Shown here one piece after another: positions 50,962-60,221 of a stretch of 64,000 nt of DNA (its first letter is position 1; each line of letters begins with the position of its first letter). The stretch is from Duncaniella dubosii (GTDB taxonomy: Bacteria; Bacteroidota; Bacteroidia; Bacteroidales; Muribaculaceae): the NCBI RefSeq assembly GCF_004803915.1, contig NZ_CP039396.1, forward strand, positions 434,001 to 498,000, written 5' to 3'. The position numbers and the translations under genes were made by a program. The notes under the pieces are model-generated. The model saw only the letters and a list, made by a program, of their open reading frames with translations. It searched no databases and was not told the origin of the DNA.

Positions 50962-51694
50962 ATGATACATTCAGTACCAAATCCCCCGATGGATAGAGCA
51001 GACATCGCTCGTTTCCGTAACAATCTGGAGAAACATCTTCGGGATGACTTCAGCACGGAAGAAAAACATCAGATTGAAGTACGTCAAGCCCGCACCAAAG
51101 CAAACGCAAAAAGAATTATTACAAATTGTGGAGGAAAAAACCCCTTACTCGGATATTGATTTCCAAATAAGACTCATGACTGACACAGACTATATGAATA
51201 TGTCTGCGTTCTCATGTGGGGTTGAACTTCTTGACAAATTTTTCCACTACGAGATAAAAGAATGTGTCAATCATCATTACCTTTCCGCATATTGTGCATT
51301 CCTTGATTCAAAAGAAATCGTTGCTGTGTTCACATTAATGAATGACGCACTGATGATTGTGAGCCATACGGAAAAAGAAGATTTTATCGATGACATGAGG
51401 CTGGATACGAGTAGTGATATTGTTGATTTTTTTAAACGCCAATCATCATATCCAGCTATTAATATCGGACATCTTGGAATATCTGTCAACCATCAAAGAA
51501 ATGGAATAGGTTCTGCCATAATAGATCTCGTAGCCGATACATTTTCAAATTACAGTCAAGCCGGATGCCAATTTATAACCGTCGACGCGCTTAACAACGA
51601 AAAAGCCATTCTCTTCTATCTGAACAATCAATTCAATTTCCAGACAAACCGGGATCATTATTCACCGACAAGACGCATGTATCGTATTTTATAG
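50962..51694 (+). pseudogene. GNAT acetyltransferase locus, probable one-base frameshift or overlapping small ORF
   Basis: Two frames overlap. The first ATG (50962) opens 65 codons of basic, helical protein (MDRADIARFRNNLEKHL ... RTKANAK). The second frame (51044-51694) holds a GNAT domain beginning at about DFQIRLMTDTDY, with FSCGVELLDKFF and the acetyl-CoA loop VNHQRNGIG. At the A5 run 51108-51112, removing one A joins them as TKANAKELLQIVEEK, a continuous 243-residue protein whose total length is exactly one base too long. The FSCG...LD.FF pattern is found in TacT-type toxins and other small GNATs. The alternative is two coupled genes, the first perhaps an antitoxin. Confidence 0.65.
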
Positions 51695-51748
51695 CAGCGG
51701 AATACTATATTTTAAGTTCATTGCTGATTATAAAAACGACATCCCATT

Positions 51749-52830
51749 CTATTGGTTATTCCGGATTCCGGCTTTCCGGCGTTTTACATTCCTGCGGCTC
51801 GCCATGATGTAGAAAGCACCGAATATGCCGGTGGTTACGAGAATTATAGCCTGAAAACTCCAGCAGACAATCGAATATGCCGCTCCGTCACTGTCGCTGA
51901 TTCCAAACAGGCTCAAGGCAAACATTACCGCTATGTTCCACGGGCCGAGACCGCCGTTTGAGGGAACGGCCATGCTGCACGAACCGAAGACAAACACTAC
52001 CAGTCCCGGCACAAGCCCCAACGGATAAGCCGAATGCGTGACAAGCTCACGGGTAAAGGGAAGGCAAAGAAACAAACATAAGCCTCGAAGAAATAACAAA
52101 TCCATATCCCAAGGGTCAGAATGAGATAGAGCCCTGTGCCTTTCATGTGGAACAGCACCTTGAAACCGTCCCATATTCTGATAATACTTATATTGATTCC
52201 CTTGACAAATGATGTGTTGCGAAAACAGTAGTCACTCACGACCAACATGGCAATCACAGCAATCACAATGACCCACATGCCTCCGGCGGTCATCACCCGT
52301 TGGATATCCTCGCCAATCGGATAACGGTCAAGGAAACGGTCCATCGCCGGATGAGCCACAAAAAGAGTCAGAATGATTATAAGGAATATCATTATGCCGT
52401 CCGATGCCCTGTCGCCAAGGTCTGTGCCGACGACTGTCGACAGCTTACACCCCTCACGACGGGTGATGTAGACACAACGCCACGCCTCACCCAGAAACGG
52501 AAACACAAGATTCAGAGCGTATGCCCCGAAAATCGACACACTTTCCGCGACTACCGGAATGCGAGGGATGCCGGCAGCACGCAACTGAATGCCCCACCTG
52601 ATGCCTCGTATGATATGTGAGAGCACTGTCAGCACCATCATAGCGATAATATAGCGATAATCGACACCCTGCTTTATTATTGACTCTACCTGATGGATGT
52701 TGACTTTATGAAAAAGCCATAAAATCAGTCCCGCCGAAACAGCCAACGGCAGGATGACCTTGAGCACGCACCCGACAATTTCAAATCGGCTACGGCGGGA
52801 GACCGGGGATGGATGAGTAGATGTCTGCAC
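51749..52830 (-). pseudogene. Flippase-like membrane protein (LPG_synthase_TM family) with a one-base deletion
   Basis: The first part (277 residues, GTG start) has family features: several membrane helices, RGIRWGIQLRAAGIP, FGAYALNLVFPFLGEAWR and DRASDGIMIF. After FFAFP it runs out of frame. A second frame takes over with FTRELVTHSAYPLGLVPG and GSCSMAVPSNGGLGPWN, typical of the C-terminal half. One extra C in the CCC at 52058-52060 (minus strand) would restore FAFPFTRELV and give 360 residues. The length is exactly one base short of a full frame. Family members move or modify lipids in the inner membrane. Confidence 0.85.
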
Positions 52831-52911
52831 GTAGATTTAACAATCTTACAATTAAAAGAGATTGGTCGTGACGGAAATTTCCGAATAAAACAGGCTTCTA
52901 CCCTCTATGTG

Positions 52912-53301
52912 TCAAAGTTTTTCCGGGCGCAGCAGTTCAATCCAGTAGCCGTCAGGGTCTTCGATGAAATATATTCCCATTGCAGGATTCTCATAACACA
53001 CCACCCCCATCTGCCGGTGAAACTCACGGAGTCTTTCATAGTCCTGTCCGGCATCAAGACGGAGTGCGAGATGAGTTTCGTTTTCGCCGAGGTCGTAGGG
53101 CTGCGGATGGTCGCGCATACATGTCAGTTCCAAGCGAAAACCGGTAGAACCGTCGCCCATATAGGTGATTGTAAACGCCCCGTCAGGGCCGTCGATATGG
53201 CCGACCTCTTTAAGCCCCAATGCTTTCCGATAAAATTCCATCGAACGGTCACGGTCTGCCACGTTGATATTGTAGTGATCGAAATGAAGTTTGAAATCCA
53301 T
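52912..53301 (-). CDS. VOC-family (glyoxalase/bleomycin-resistance-like) protein
   Basis: 129 residues with the paired beta-alpha-beta-beta-beta modules of the VOC superfamily. The start FDHYNINVADRDRSMEFYRKALG gives the first metal-ligand His (H8, in FDHYNINV). A second ligand pattern is HLALRLD, and the C-terminal FIEDPDGYWIELL holds the conserved Glu. This matches lactoylglutathione lyase-like proteins, but a specific glyoxalase I assignment is not secure. Cytosolic and monocistronic. Confidence 0.85.
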   Translation of the reverse strand: MDFKLHFDHYNINVADRDRSMEFYRKALGLKEVGHIDGPDGAFTITYMGDGSTGFRLELTCMRDHPQPYDLGENETHLALRLDAGQDYERLREFHRQMGVVCYENPAMGIYFIEDPDGYWIELLRPEKL

Positions 53302-53406
53302 TGTAGAAAAAATTTATGAAGTACTTCTATTATATACCCTCTGCAGACATGAAAAGTTCAAAATTATGGTTTATCAGGAAATAAATGCCATCTTTGCAAT
53401 TTAATC

Positions 53407-53895
53407 ATGCCCACTATGGATATTTCAAATACAGATACCCCAACCGTTACAGATAACAATGAACGCCGACATAGCATCAGGCCATGCCACGAAACGGACT
53501 ATCCTTCAATCGTTGCCCTGTGGGAACGGTCAGTACGCGCTACACATGAATTTCTCACCGAAGATGACATACTTGAGATAAAATCAAAACTTGCCTCAGA
53601 ATATTTTCCGGCTGTTGACATCCACATTCTTGATGTCGACGGTAAACCGGGTGGTTTCATCGGCATGGCCGGAAACAAGATTGAAATGCTGTTTGTCGAC
53701 TCATTTTGTCAGGGCAAGGGATGTGGAACGGCCCTGTTTGATTTCGCCATCGGGAAAGGAGCTAAGCTTGTTGATGTCAACGAACAGAATCCCGCAGCAC
53801 TTGTATTCTACAGGTCAAAAGGATTCCGGAGCGTCGACCGCACCCCGACCGACGATGCCGGACGCCCTTTTCCCATACTTCATCTGTCGCTGTGA
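53407..53895 (+). CDS. GNAT-family N-acetyltransferase
   Basis: 162 residues. A short variable N-terminus (~1-20) precedes the GNAT fold: first strand SIRPCHETDYPSIVALWERSVRATHEFL, a middle IGMAGNKIEMLFVDSFCQGKGCGTALF, with the acetyl-CoA loop QGKGCG, and a C-terminal NEQNPAALVFYRSKGF. The pattern RSVRATHEFL resembles YjaB/PhnO-like small acetyltransferases. The substrate is unknown. The ATG at 53407 follows a CTTTGCA stretch that may be a weak promoter. Confidence 0.88.
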   Translation: MPTMDISNTDTPTVTDNNERRHSIRPCHETDYPSIVALWERSVRATHEFLTEDDILEIKSKLASEYFPAVDIHILDVDGKPGGFIGMAGNKIEMLFVDSFCQGKGCGTALFDFAIGKGAKLVDVNEQNPAALVFYRSKGFRSVDRTPTDDAGRPFPILHLSL

Positions 53896-53945
53896 CATGA
53901 TTCAGCTGAATCGGGAGGAATGTCAGTCTATATCTCAGGCAAAGA

Positions 53946-53977
53946 TTTCCATTTATCGCAGTAATTGCCTAACTTTG
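53946..53977 (+). promoter_or_regulatory. Putative promoter directly in front of holB
   Basis: TTTC (53946-53949), 20 bases, TAACTTTG (53970-53977). The ATG at 53985 lies 7 bases after the -7 box, so the transcript would have almost no leader. Confidence 0.5.
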
Positions 53978-53984
53978 CCTAACC

Positions 53985-55115
53985 ATGAAGTTCAGCCAGA
54001 TTCCAGACCACGAGAATGTAAAGCGACAGTTGCGCGACATGGTCGCCGACCATCGTATCCCCCATGCCCTCCTGCTCCACGGCCCGGCAGGAATAGGTAA
54101 GTTCCTGACAGCACGCACATTTTCACAATATCTCCACTGCCGGTCACCGCTGCCCGAAGGAGAGCCTTGCGGAGAGTGCCCAGCGTGCCGTCAGCATGAA
54201 TCGTTCAATCATGTCGACAGCCTGTATGTGTTTCCTGTCGTCAAGACCGACAAGCTGAAAGCGCCTGTGTCAGACGACTACATGACGGAATTCAAGGAAT
54301 TTGTCGAGGCAAGCCCGTTTATGGATTTCGAGCGCTGGACAGGATATTTCGACAAGAAAAACGCCCAGCCGGTCATCTATGTCAGCGAAAGTGAAGCGCT
54401 CGAACAACGTCTTTCGGTCACAACCACGGTGTCGAAATACAAGACAGTCATAATCTGGCTGCCTGAAAAGATGAACGAACAGACGGCCAACAAGCTGTTA
54501 AAACTTATCGAAGAACCCTTCTCCGACACAATCTTCATACTCGTTTCCGACAACGCCAAGGCCATCCTGCCGACCATATATTCCCGATGCCGTCCGATAG
54601 AGATGAAACGTCTGAGCGACGAGACAATCGCATCGTATCTGACATCGCGTCTCGCCATCGACCCGCAGGACGCTCTCGCAATGGCCCACATAGCCGCAGG
54701 CGACATCAACAGCGCCCTGCGCGCAATGGACGCGACAAGCGTCAGCCGCATGTTCTTCGACTATTTCGTCAGGCTGATGCGTCTGGCCTATCAGCGCGAT
54801 GTCAAAGCCCTAAAAGAATGGAGCACCGATCTTGCCGCCCTCGGCCGGGAGCAGGAGATAAAATTCTATGACTATGCCCAGCGGCTCATACGCGAGAACT
54901 TCGTGTATAACTTCCGTGTGCCCGACCTCCTTTATCTCAACCGCGAGGAAGCAGGCTTCAGTAAAAATTTCGCCCGCTTCATAACAGAGAACAATGCCGA
55001 AAAAATCATCTGTGAAATGGACCGCGCCATCACCGACATTGCCGGCAACGCCAACGGAAAGATTGTCAATTTTGATTTCGCGATAAAAATGATAATCCTC
55101 ATCAAGAATTTCTGA
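53985..55115 (+). CDS. holB: DNA polymerase III subunit delta' (clamp loader)
   Basis: 376 residues of the AAA+ clamp-loader family. The P-loop is GPAGIGKF, with Phe where Ser/Thr normally follows Lys, consistent with delta' that need not hydrolyse ATP. A zinc module of four cysteines (C-x-x-C and flanking, in EPCGECPACRQH with an upstream Cys) follows, then RCRPIEMKRL (sensor region) and a C-terminal helical collar domain. It is followed by the AddB-like gene after 22 bases, so the two probably share a transcript. Confidence 0.88.
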   Translation: MKFSQIPDHENVKRQLRDMVADHRIPHALLLHGPAGIGKFLTARTFSQYLHCRSPLPEGEPCGECPACRQHESFNHVDSLYVFPVVKTDKLKAPVSDDYMTEFKEFVEASPFMDFERWTGYFDKKNAQPVIYVSESEALEQRLSVTTTVSKYKTVIIWLPEKMNEQTANKLLKLIEEPFSDTIFILVSDNAKAILPTIYSRCRPIEMKRLSDETIASYLTSRLAIDPQDALAMAHIAAGDINSALRAMDATSVSRMFFDYFVRLMRLAYQRDVKALKEWSTDLAALGREQEIKFYDYAQRLIRENFVYNFRVPDLLYLNREEAGFSKNFARFITENNAEKIICEMDRAITDIAGNANGKIVNFDFAIKMIILIKNF

Positions 55116-55137
55116 TCCCTCCACAGCGACACACACT

Positions 55138-58077
55138 ATGACTCCATTTCTCCAGCAAGTAGCCTCGGTATATATCAACAACGAACTTCCACAGCTCGCA
55201 GACTACTGCTTTGTTTTCCCAAACAAGCGCAGCGGTGTGTTTTTCCGCCACTACCTGTCGCTCGAAGCAAAAGGCCGTCCGTTCATCATGCCGGAAATTG
55301 GCACTATCGCAGAAGTGACAAACCGATTTTCGGCACTGACCGAAGCGCCGCGACTCGACCAGCTGTTCATACTATACAATGAATACCGCGAGCTGAGCGA
55401 CGATGTGGTCGACTTTGACCAGTTCATTTTCTGGGGCGAGATGCTGCTCAACGATTTCAATGATGTCGACCTCTATCTCGTCGACCCTCACAAGCTGTTT
55501 GTCAATCTGAAACGCTTCCGCGAGGTCAGCTCCAACTATCTGACCGAGGAACAGGTTGAAATCATCAACCGTTACTGGGGTGAAAGATTCGTCCACACCA
55601 GTCCTGACGAATTCTGGAATCATCTTCATCACCAGCCGACTTCACTCGAAAGCAAATTTCTGAAACTGTGGGAGGTGCTCGACACACTTTTCGAACGTTT
55701 CAAAAAACGTCTCCTCGACAACGGGATGGCATCGCGCGGCATGTTTGCCCGCAACGCAGTCAACTACCTCAGCCGTGGAGGAGACACCCGTCTGCCGTTT
55801 GAAAGATATATCTTCGTCGGATTCAATGTGCTCACACTGGCGGAAATCAAGATATTCGAGAAACTTCAGGCAAAAGGAATCGCCGATTTCTACTGGGACA
55901 TGGCCTCGCCGGCATTTGCCGACGAAGGCAACAGAGCCGCATTTTTCATGCGCCGCAATGTTGAGTGTTTTCCTTCGCGCTACAATCTTGCGGAACTCTA
56001 TCCCGAAAAGCCGACATTCCCCTACATCCACATCACCGGCGTACCTACGGCATTCGGACAGACCAAAGCGGCCGGACTCCAGCTACAGAAATGGATTGCC
56101 GACGGAACGATCGGAAATCCCGCCAATGCCATTGACACGGCAATAGTGCTCCCCGACGAATCGCTCTTCATCCCGATGATCCACGCCGTCCCGCCGGGAA
56201 TCACCGCACTCAATGTCACGATGGGCTTCCCGCTGAAAAGCACATCAATCTCATCGCTGATGTCGGCGATTGTCGCCCTTCATCTGAGGGCTTCGCGCTC
56301 CCGCGAGGAATGGAGCTACTTCTACGAGGACCTGCGGTCAGTGCTGACCCATCCGCTCCTTCAGGCAATCGACCCGGATGGATGTAACGCGCTGCTCAGG
56401 CTGATGCTCGACCGAAGGCTCTACATGGTCCCCGTGTCCAAAATCACCGAGACCGCCCCGGCACTGGCATTCGTGTTCAGTCCGGTGCACGACACAAACG
56501 GAGTCGAGGAAGTACACTCCTATTTTTTCAGGCTAATCGAAGGACTTCGCGCATATACGCTCGTACACAAGGAGCTGAAAATCGAAAACTATTTCCTCGA
56601 CACCTATCTCGTAGAGCTTGAAAACCTACGTGCGGCATGCTCTCGATGGAACATCACCATGCGCGACAAGACATTCATCGAACTGCTTCAGCGGACCATC
56701 TCATCGGTCAGTGTCCGCTTCACCGGCGAGCCGCTTGCCGGACTTCAGGTGATGGGTGTGCTCGAAACCCGTGCGCTTGATTTCGATAAGCTCATAATGC
56801 TCTCGATGAACGAGCATGTGTTCCCCCACAAACAATACACCCGCTCGTTTATCCCCGACACGCTGCGGAAGAGCTACGGCATGGCCACCACGGAACTTCA
56901 GGAGTCGATATTCGCCTACTCGTTCTACCGTCTCATTTCGCGTGCGTCGCAGGTCAGACTCTTTTACGACGCGCGTACGCTGAGCGGAAAGAACAGTGAA
57001 ATCTCACGCTATATAGCCCAGCTTCTCTATCTGTTTCCCGAATGCCGGATTGACCACGACCTCGCATCGTTCACCACACATCCGCTCGACGAGGAGACCA
57101 TTTCAGTCGAGAAGACAGCCGCGATAATGGAAAAAATGCGTGAATTCACACCCGAAGGAGGCAAACGCACACTCTCGGCCACAGCAATAAACGACTACAT
57201 CAACTGTCCGCTGTCGTTTTATCTGAAACGCATCTGCAATCTCGACCTTGACGAAGATGTGATGGATTATATGGACTCAGGGACATACGGCAACATCCTG
57301 CATGAAGTAGCCGAACGGCTCTACAAAGAGCTGCGCGGCGACCGAGACGAAGTGAAGGTCACAACTGAGATTCTCGACAGTTTCATCAGAGACGAAGTAA
57401 GACTCGACACACTCATCACAGAGCTAATCAATGAAAAATACAACCGTCTGCCCGAAGGCGACCGCACACCGCTCGTCGGCGAGAGCCTTGTACTCGGCAA
57501 GGTGATGAAACACTTCCTTATCCTTATGTTCCGTCGCGAGAAAGAGATAGCTCCGTTTGACTTCATCGACGGCGAGCACAAGGTAACGGCAACGATGAAA
57601 ATTTCTGACGGACTGACAATCAACATACTCCAGTATATCGACAGAATCGACCGCATCTATCCCGGAAGCCGTTACGGCGAAGGACTCGGACTGCTGAGAA
57701 TCGTCGACTACAAGACCGGCTCTGACAAGACTGATTTCTCCGATATCGACGAGCTCTTCAACCCGGAGACCGACCACAGACGCAAGGCAATCCTACAGCT
57801 GATGTTCTATTGTAACGCATACGCCGGAAAAATAGGTTTCGACGGGCCTATTATGCCACAGATCTATTCGTTCAAAACCATGTCGACCACGGGACTGCAA
57901 GCTCTGAAATATCAAAAAAACGATTTTACTGACTACCGCACCATCAACAAAGAATTTATCGAACGCTTCAACGCCACTCTGACGGAAATGTTTGACCCGA
58001 ACGTACCGTTCACACAGGCCGTGGACGATTCCGCATGCAAGTTCTGCGGATTCAAGCCAATCTGCCGGAAACACTGA
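55138..58077 (+). CDS. PD-(D/E)XK nuclease family protein (AddB-like)
   Basis: 979 residues. The N-terminal and central parts resemble a degenerate UvrD-type helicase core (FVFPNKRSGVFFRHYL and VMGVLETRALDFDKLIMLSMNE). The C-terminal RecB-type nuclease domain starts near residue 675 with INDYINCPLSFYLKRIC, then GNILHEVAERLY and the catalytic IVDYKTG. It ends with CKFCGFKPIC (C-x2-C-x5-C). Together with the earlier Cys this matches the four-cysteine iron-sulfur arrangement of AddB. The partner AddA is not in the window. It lies between holB and hemW on the same strand. Confidence 0.88.
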   Translation: MTPFLQQVASVYINNELPQLADYCFVFPNKRSGVFFRHYLSLEAKGRPFIMPEIGTIAEVTNRFSALTEAPRLDQLFILYNEYRELSDDVVDFDQFIFWGEMLLNDFNDVDLYLVDPHKLFVNLKRFREVSSNYLTEEQVEIINRYWGERFVHTSPDEFWNHLHHQPTSLESKFLKLWEVLDTLFERFKKRLLDNGMASRGMFARNAVNYLSRGGDTRLPFERYIFVGFNVLTLAEIKIFEKLQAKGIADFYWDMASPAFADEGNRAAFFMRRNVECFPSRYNLAELYPEKPTFPYIHITGVPTAFGQTKAAGLQLQKWIADGTIGNPANAIDTAIVLPDESLFIPMIHAVPPGITALNVTMGFPLKSTSISSLMSAIVALHLRASRSREEWSYFYEDLRSVLTHPLLQAIDPDGCNALLRLMLDRRLYMVPVSKITETAPALAFVFSPVHDTNGVEEVHSYFFRLIEGLRAYTLVHKELKIENYFLDTYLVELENLRAACSRWNITMRDKTFIELLQRTISSVSVRFTGEPLAGLQVMGVLETRALDFDKLIMLSMNEHVFPHKQYTRSFIPDTLRKSYGMATTELQESIFAYSFYRLISRASQVRLFYDARTLSGKNSEISRYIAQLLYLFPECRIDHDLASFTTHPLDEETISVEKTAAIMEKMREFTPEGGKRTLSATAINDYINCPLSFYLKRICNLDLDEDVMDYMDSGTYGNILHEVAERLYKELRGDRDEVKVTTEILDSFIRDEVRLDTLITELINEKYNRLPEGDRTPLVGESLVLGKVMKHFLILMFRREKEIAPFDFIDGEHKVTATMKISDGLTINILQYIDRIDRIYPGSRYGEGLGLLRIVDYKTGSDKTDFSDIDELFNPETDHRRKAILQLMFYCNAYAGKIGFDGPIMPQIYSFKTMSTTGLQALKYQKNDFTDYRTINKEFIERFNATLTEMFDPNVPFTQAVDDSACKFCGFKPICRKH

Positions 58078-58124
58078 GCGATACACATATTATAATATAC
58101 GTAAACCATTTCCGCGACACAACG

Positions 58125-59240
58125 ATGAAACTCTATATCCACGTCCCATTCTGCCATTCGAAATGCGCCTATTGCGATTTCTACTCCACCCCCCGAAAGG
58201 AATGGATGGAAGCTTACACCGATGCGCTTATCAATGAATGGCGCGTCCGCTCTGAGACGTTTGACGAGGGTATCGACACTCTCTATTTCGGCGGAGGGAC
58301 ACCGTCGTCGCTCCCCCATGCCCTGCTCAAACGCATAATCGACGCACTCGACCTTGACACACGTCTGCTCCGTGAGGCGACCATCGAAGCCAATCCTGAG
58401 GACGTAAGCATGGAATGGGTGCGGTTTATCGTCAATGAGACACCGCTGCGACGCGTCAGCATGGGAATCCAGTCATTTGACGACTCGGAACTGCACACAG
58501 TGGGCCGACGGCATACCGCCGCGCGGGCTATCGAAGCAACCGAGACCCTCCGAGCGGAAGGAATCGCCAATATCAGCTGTGACCTCATCTACGGATTACC
58601 CGGACAGGACATGAAATCATGGAAACGGTCACTTTCAACTCTGACAGGACTCCGCCCGGAACATATCTCGGCCTATCTGCTGTCCTACGAACCCGGAACA
58701 CGGCTTTTCGCCATGCTCGACAAGGGAAAAATCGAGGAAACGCCCGACGAAGTTGTCGAAGCTATGTATGCACATCTCTGCGAAGTCACGGCCAAGGAAG
58801 GCTATCTCCACTATGAAATCTCAAACTTCGCCCTCCCGGGAAAAGAAGCGATACACAACTCTTCATACTGGGACGGGTCGCCATATATAGGTCTCGGTCC
58901 GGGCGCACACTCTTGGGACGGCACAAAGCGGTCGGCCAATCCATGCAATCTCAAAAAATATATCGAGGGAAATGGCTCAGGAGTTAACGAGACGGAGGAC
59001 GAAACGATTGAAAATCTGTTTAACGACATGCTCATCACCCGTCTGCGCACGGCTCGCGGAATCAGTCTCGATGAAATCAGTGAAAAGTTCGGCAAGAAGA
59101 TGGCTGAAACATTCAAAGAAGAATCCACACCCATGATTGAAGACGGCCGACTCGTTCTAACACCCGACCATCGTTATGCCATTCCTGAAAACCAATGGCT
59201 CACATCAAACGCTATTTTGCTCGAACTAATCAAAGTTTAA
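58125..59240 (+). CDS. hemW: Radical SAM heme chaperone HemW
   Basis: 371 residues from the ATG at 58125; the longer frame overlaps the nuclease gene. The radical SAM motif is HVPFCHSKCAYCDF (C-x3-C-x2-C), and the conserved FGGGTPS follows. The C-terminal HemN_C domain lies at ~300-371. The protein lacks the N-terminal extension of coproporphyrinogen dehydrogenase HemN, so HemW (heme trafficking) is the better call. The gene follows the AddB-like gene by 47 bases. Confidence 0.9.
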   Translation: MKLYIHVPFCHSKCAYCDFYSTPRKEWMEAYTDALINEWRVRSETFDEGIDTLYFGGGTPSSLPHALLKRIIDALDLDTRLLREATIEANPEDVSMEWVRFIVNETPLRRVSMGIQSFDDSELHTVGRRHTAARAIEATETLRAEGIANISCDLIYGLPGQDMKSWKRSLSTLTGLRPEHISAYLLSYEPGTRLFAMLDKGKIEETPDEVVEAMYAHLCEVTAKEGYLHYEISNFALPGKEAIHNSSYWDGSPYIGLGPGAHSWDGTKRSANPCNLKKYIEGNGSGVNETEDETIENLFNDMLITRLRTARGISLDEISEKFGKKMAETFKEESTPMIEDGRLVLTPDHRYAIPENQWLTSNAILLELIKV

Positions 59241-59310
59241 AATTACCTGTCAACTACTGACCAGTCAAAAAATTGGACTGCCCATAACAAAAAATAAAAT
59301 ATCCCAGACC

Positions 59311-60075
59311 ATGAAACGATTTAAACTGTCACTGATAGCTGTCATAGGCATCGCTTTTTTCACACAAGCTTCCGAACCGACCCTAATCGGACGGCGCGGC
59401 TGCGGATATGCCATAGAAAATACAGCCGAAGCATACCTCGAAGGCGCGCGACGCGGCTACAAGATGATGGAAGCTCATGTACGCGCAACAGCCGATTCGG
59501 TATTTGTCACATCTCATGACGGAAAGACCGACCGGCTGGGAGGAAAGATGAAAATAGCTAACTCGACCATAGCCGAACTGCGCACCGAGCGCTACACACA
59601 GACCCGCGACAGCGCTACTTATGAAGGTTCGGGAATCTGCACCGTCGGCGAATTCCTCGACATCTGCAAAGAAAACGGAGTCGCACCGCTGCTCCATCTG
59701 AAGACTTTTTCAAAGGATACGAAAGATAGCGGACATCTCACGCCACTCGCAAAGCTTATCGCTGAGAAAGGTGCTACCGGAGACTGCATCATACTGACAT
59801 CCGAACCTGACTATATAGACTATCTGATGGCCAACCATCCTGAAATCAGGCTCCAGTTTCAGGCCGACACAAAGTGGCAGGAACGCTTCGAATGGTCATG
59901 CTCGCGCAAACTCGACGTGCAGATACGCGCGGATCTCGTCGATGCAGACTGTGTGAGGCGTTACCATGATGCAGGTGTCAAAGTCAACGTGTGGACAGTC
60001 AATACTCCTGAAGAATATGTCCGTCTTAAAGACTGCGGAGTCGACTATATCGTGACGGACTATATCGTGCCTTAA
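59311..60075 (+). CDS. Exported glycerophosphodiester phosphodiesterase-like protein with altered active site
   Basis: 254 residues with a signal peptide (~1-20) and a GDPD TIM barrel. In family members the order is HRG, E-x-D and HD. Here the first His is Arg (IGRRGCG, R28), the E-x-D reads E54-A-H56, while H69-D70 (TSHDGKTDR) is kept. Two key positions are thus changed, one metal ligand and one catalytic His, so the usual reaction is doubtful. C-terminal VNVWTVNTPEEYVRL and GVDYIVTDY are typical of the barrel end. Function not assigned beyond family. Confidence 0.8.
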   Translation: MKRFKLSLIAVIGIAFFTQASEPTLIGRRGCGYAIENTAEAYLEGARRGYKMMEAHVRATADSVFVTSHDGKTDRLGGKMKIANSTIAELRTERYTQTRDSATYEGSGICTVGEFLDICKENGVAPLLHLKTFSKDTKDSGHLTPLAKLIAEKGATGDCIILTSEPDYIDYLMANHPEIRLQFQADTKWQERFEWSCSRKLDVQIRADLVDADCVRRYHDAGVKVNVWTVNTPEEYVRLKDCGVDYIVTDYIVP

Positions 60076-60173
60076 AAGCCAAACATATCACTGTCATGCT
60101 GTTTTTAACACCGGGTCAATAAATTTTACAAGCATTTTAAACGTGATGTGGCACGGGGTTCATGGAAATTGCG

Positions 60174-60181
60174 TAAATTTG
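60174..60181 (+). promoter_or_regulatory. Putative -7 box of the patatin-like gene
   Basis: TAAATTTG matches TAnnTTTG, 41 bases before the ATG. A -33 box is not clear. Confidence 0.4.
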
Positions 60182-60221
60182 CATCCGCTAATTTACGGCT
60201 AATAAAAATTGTGTACCGGCT

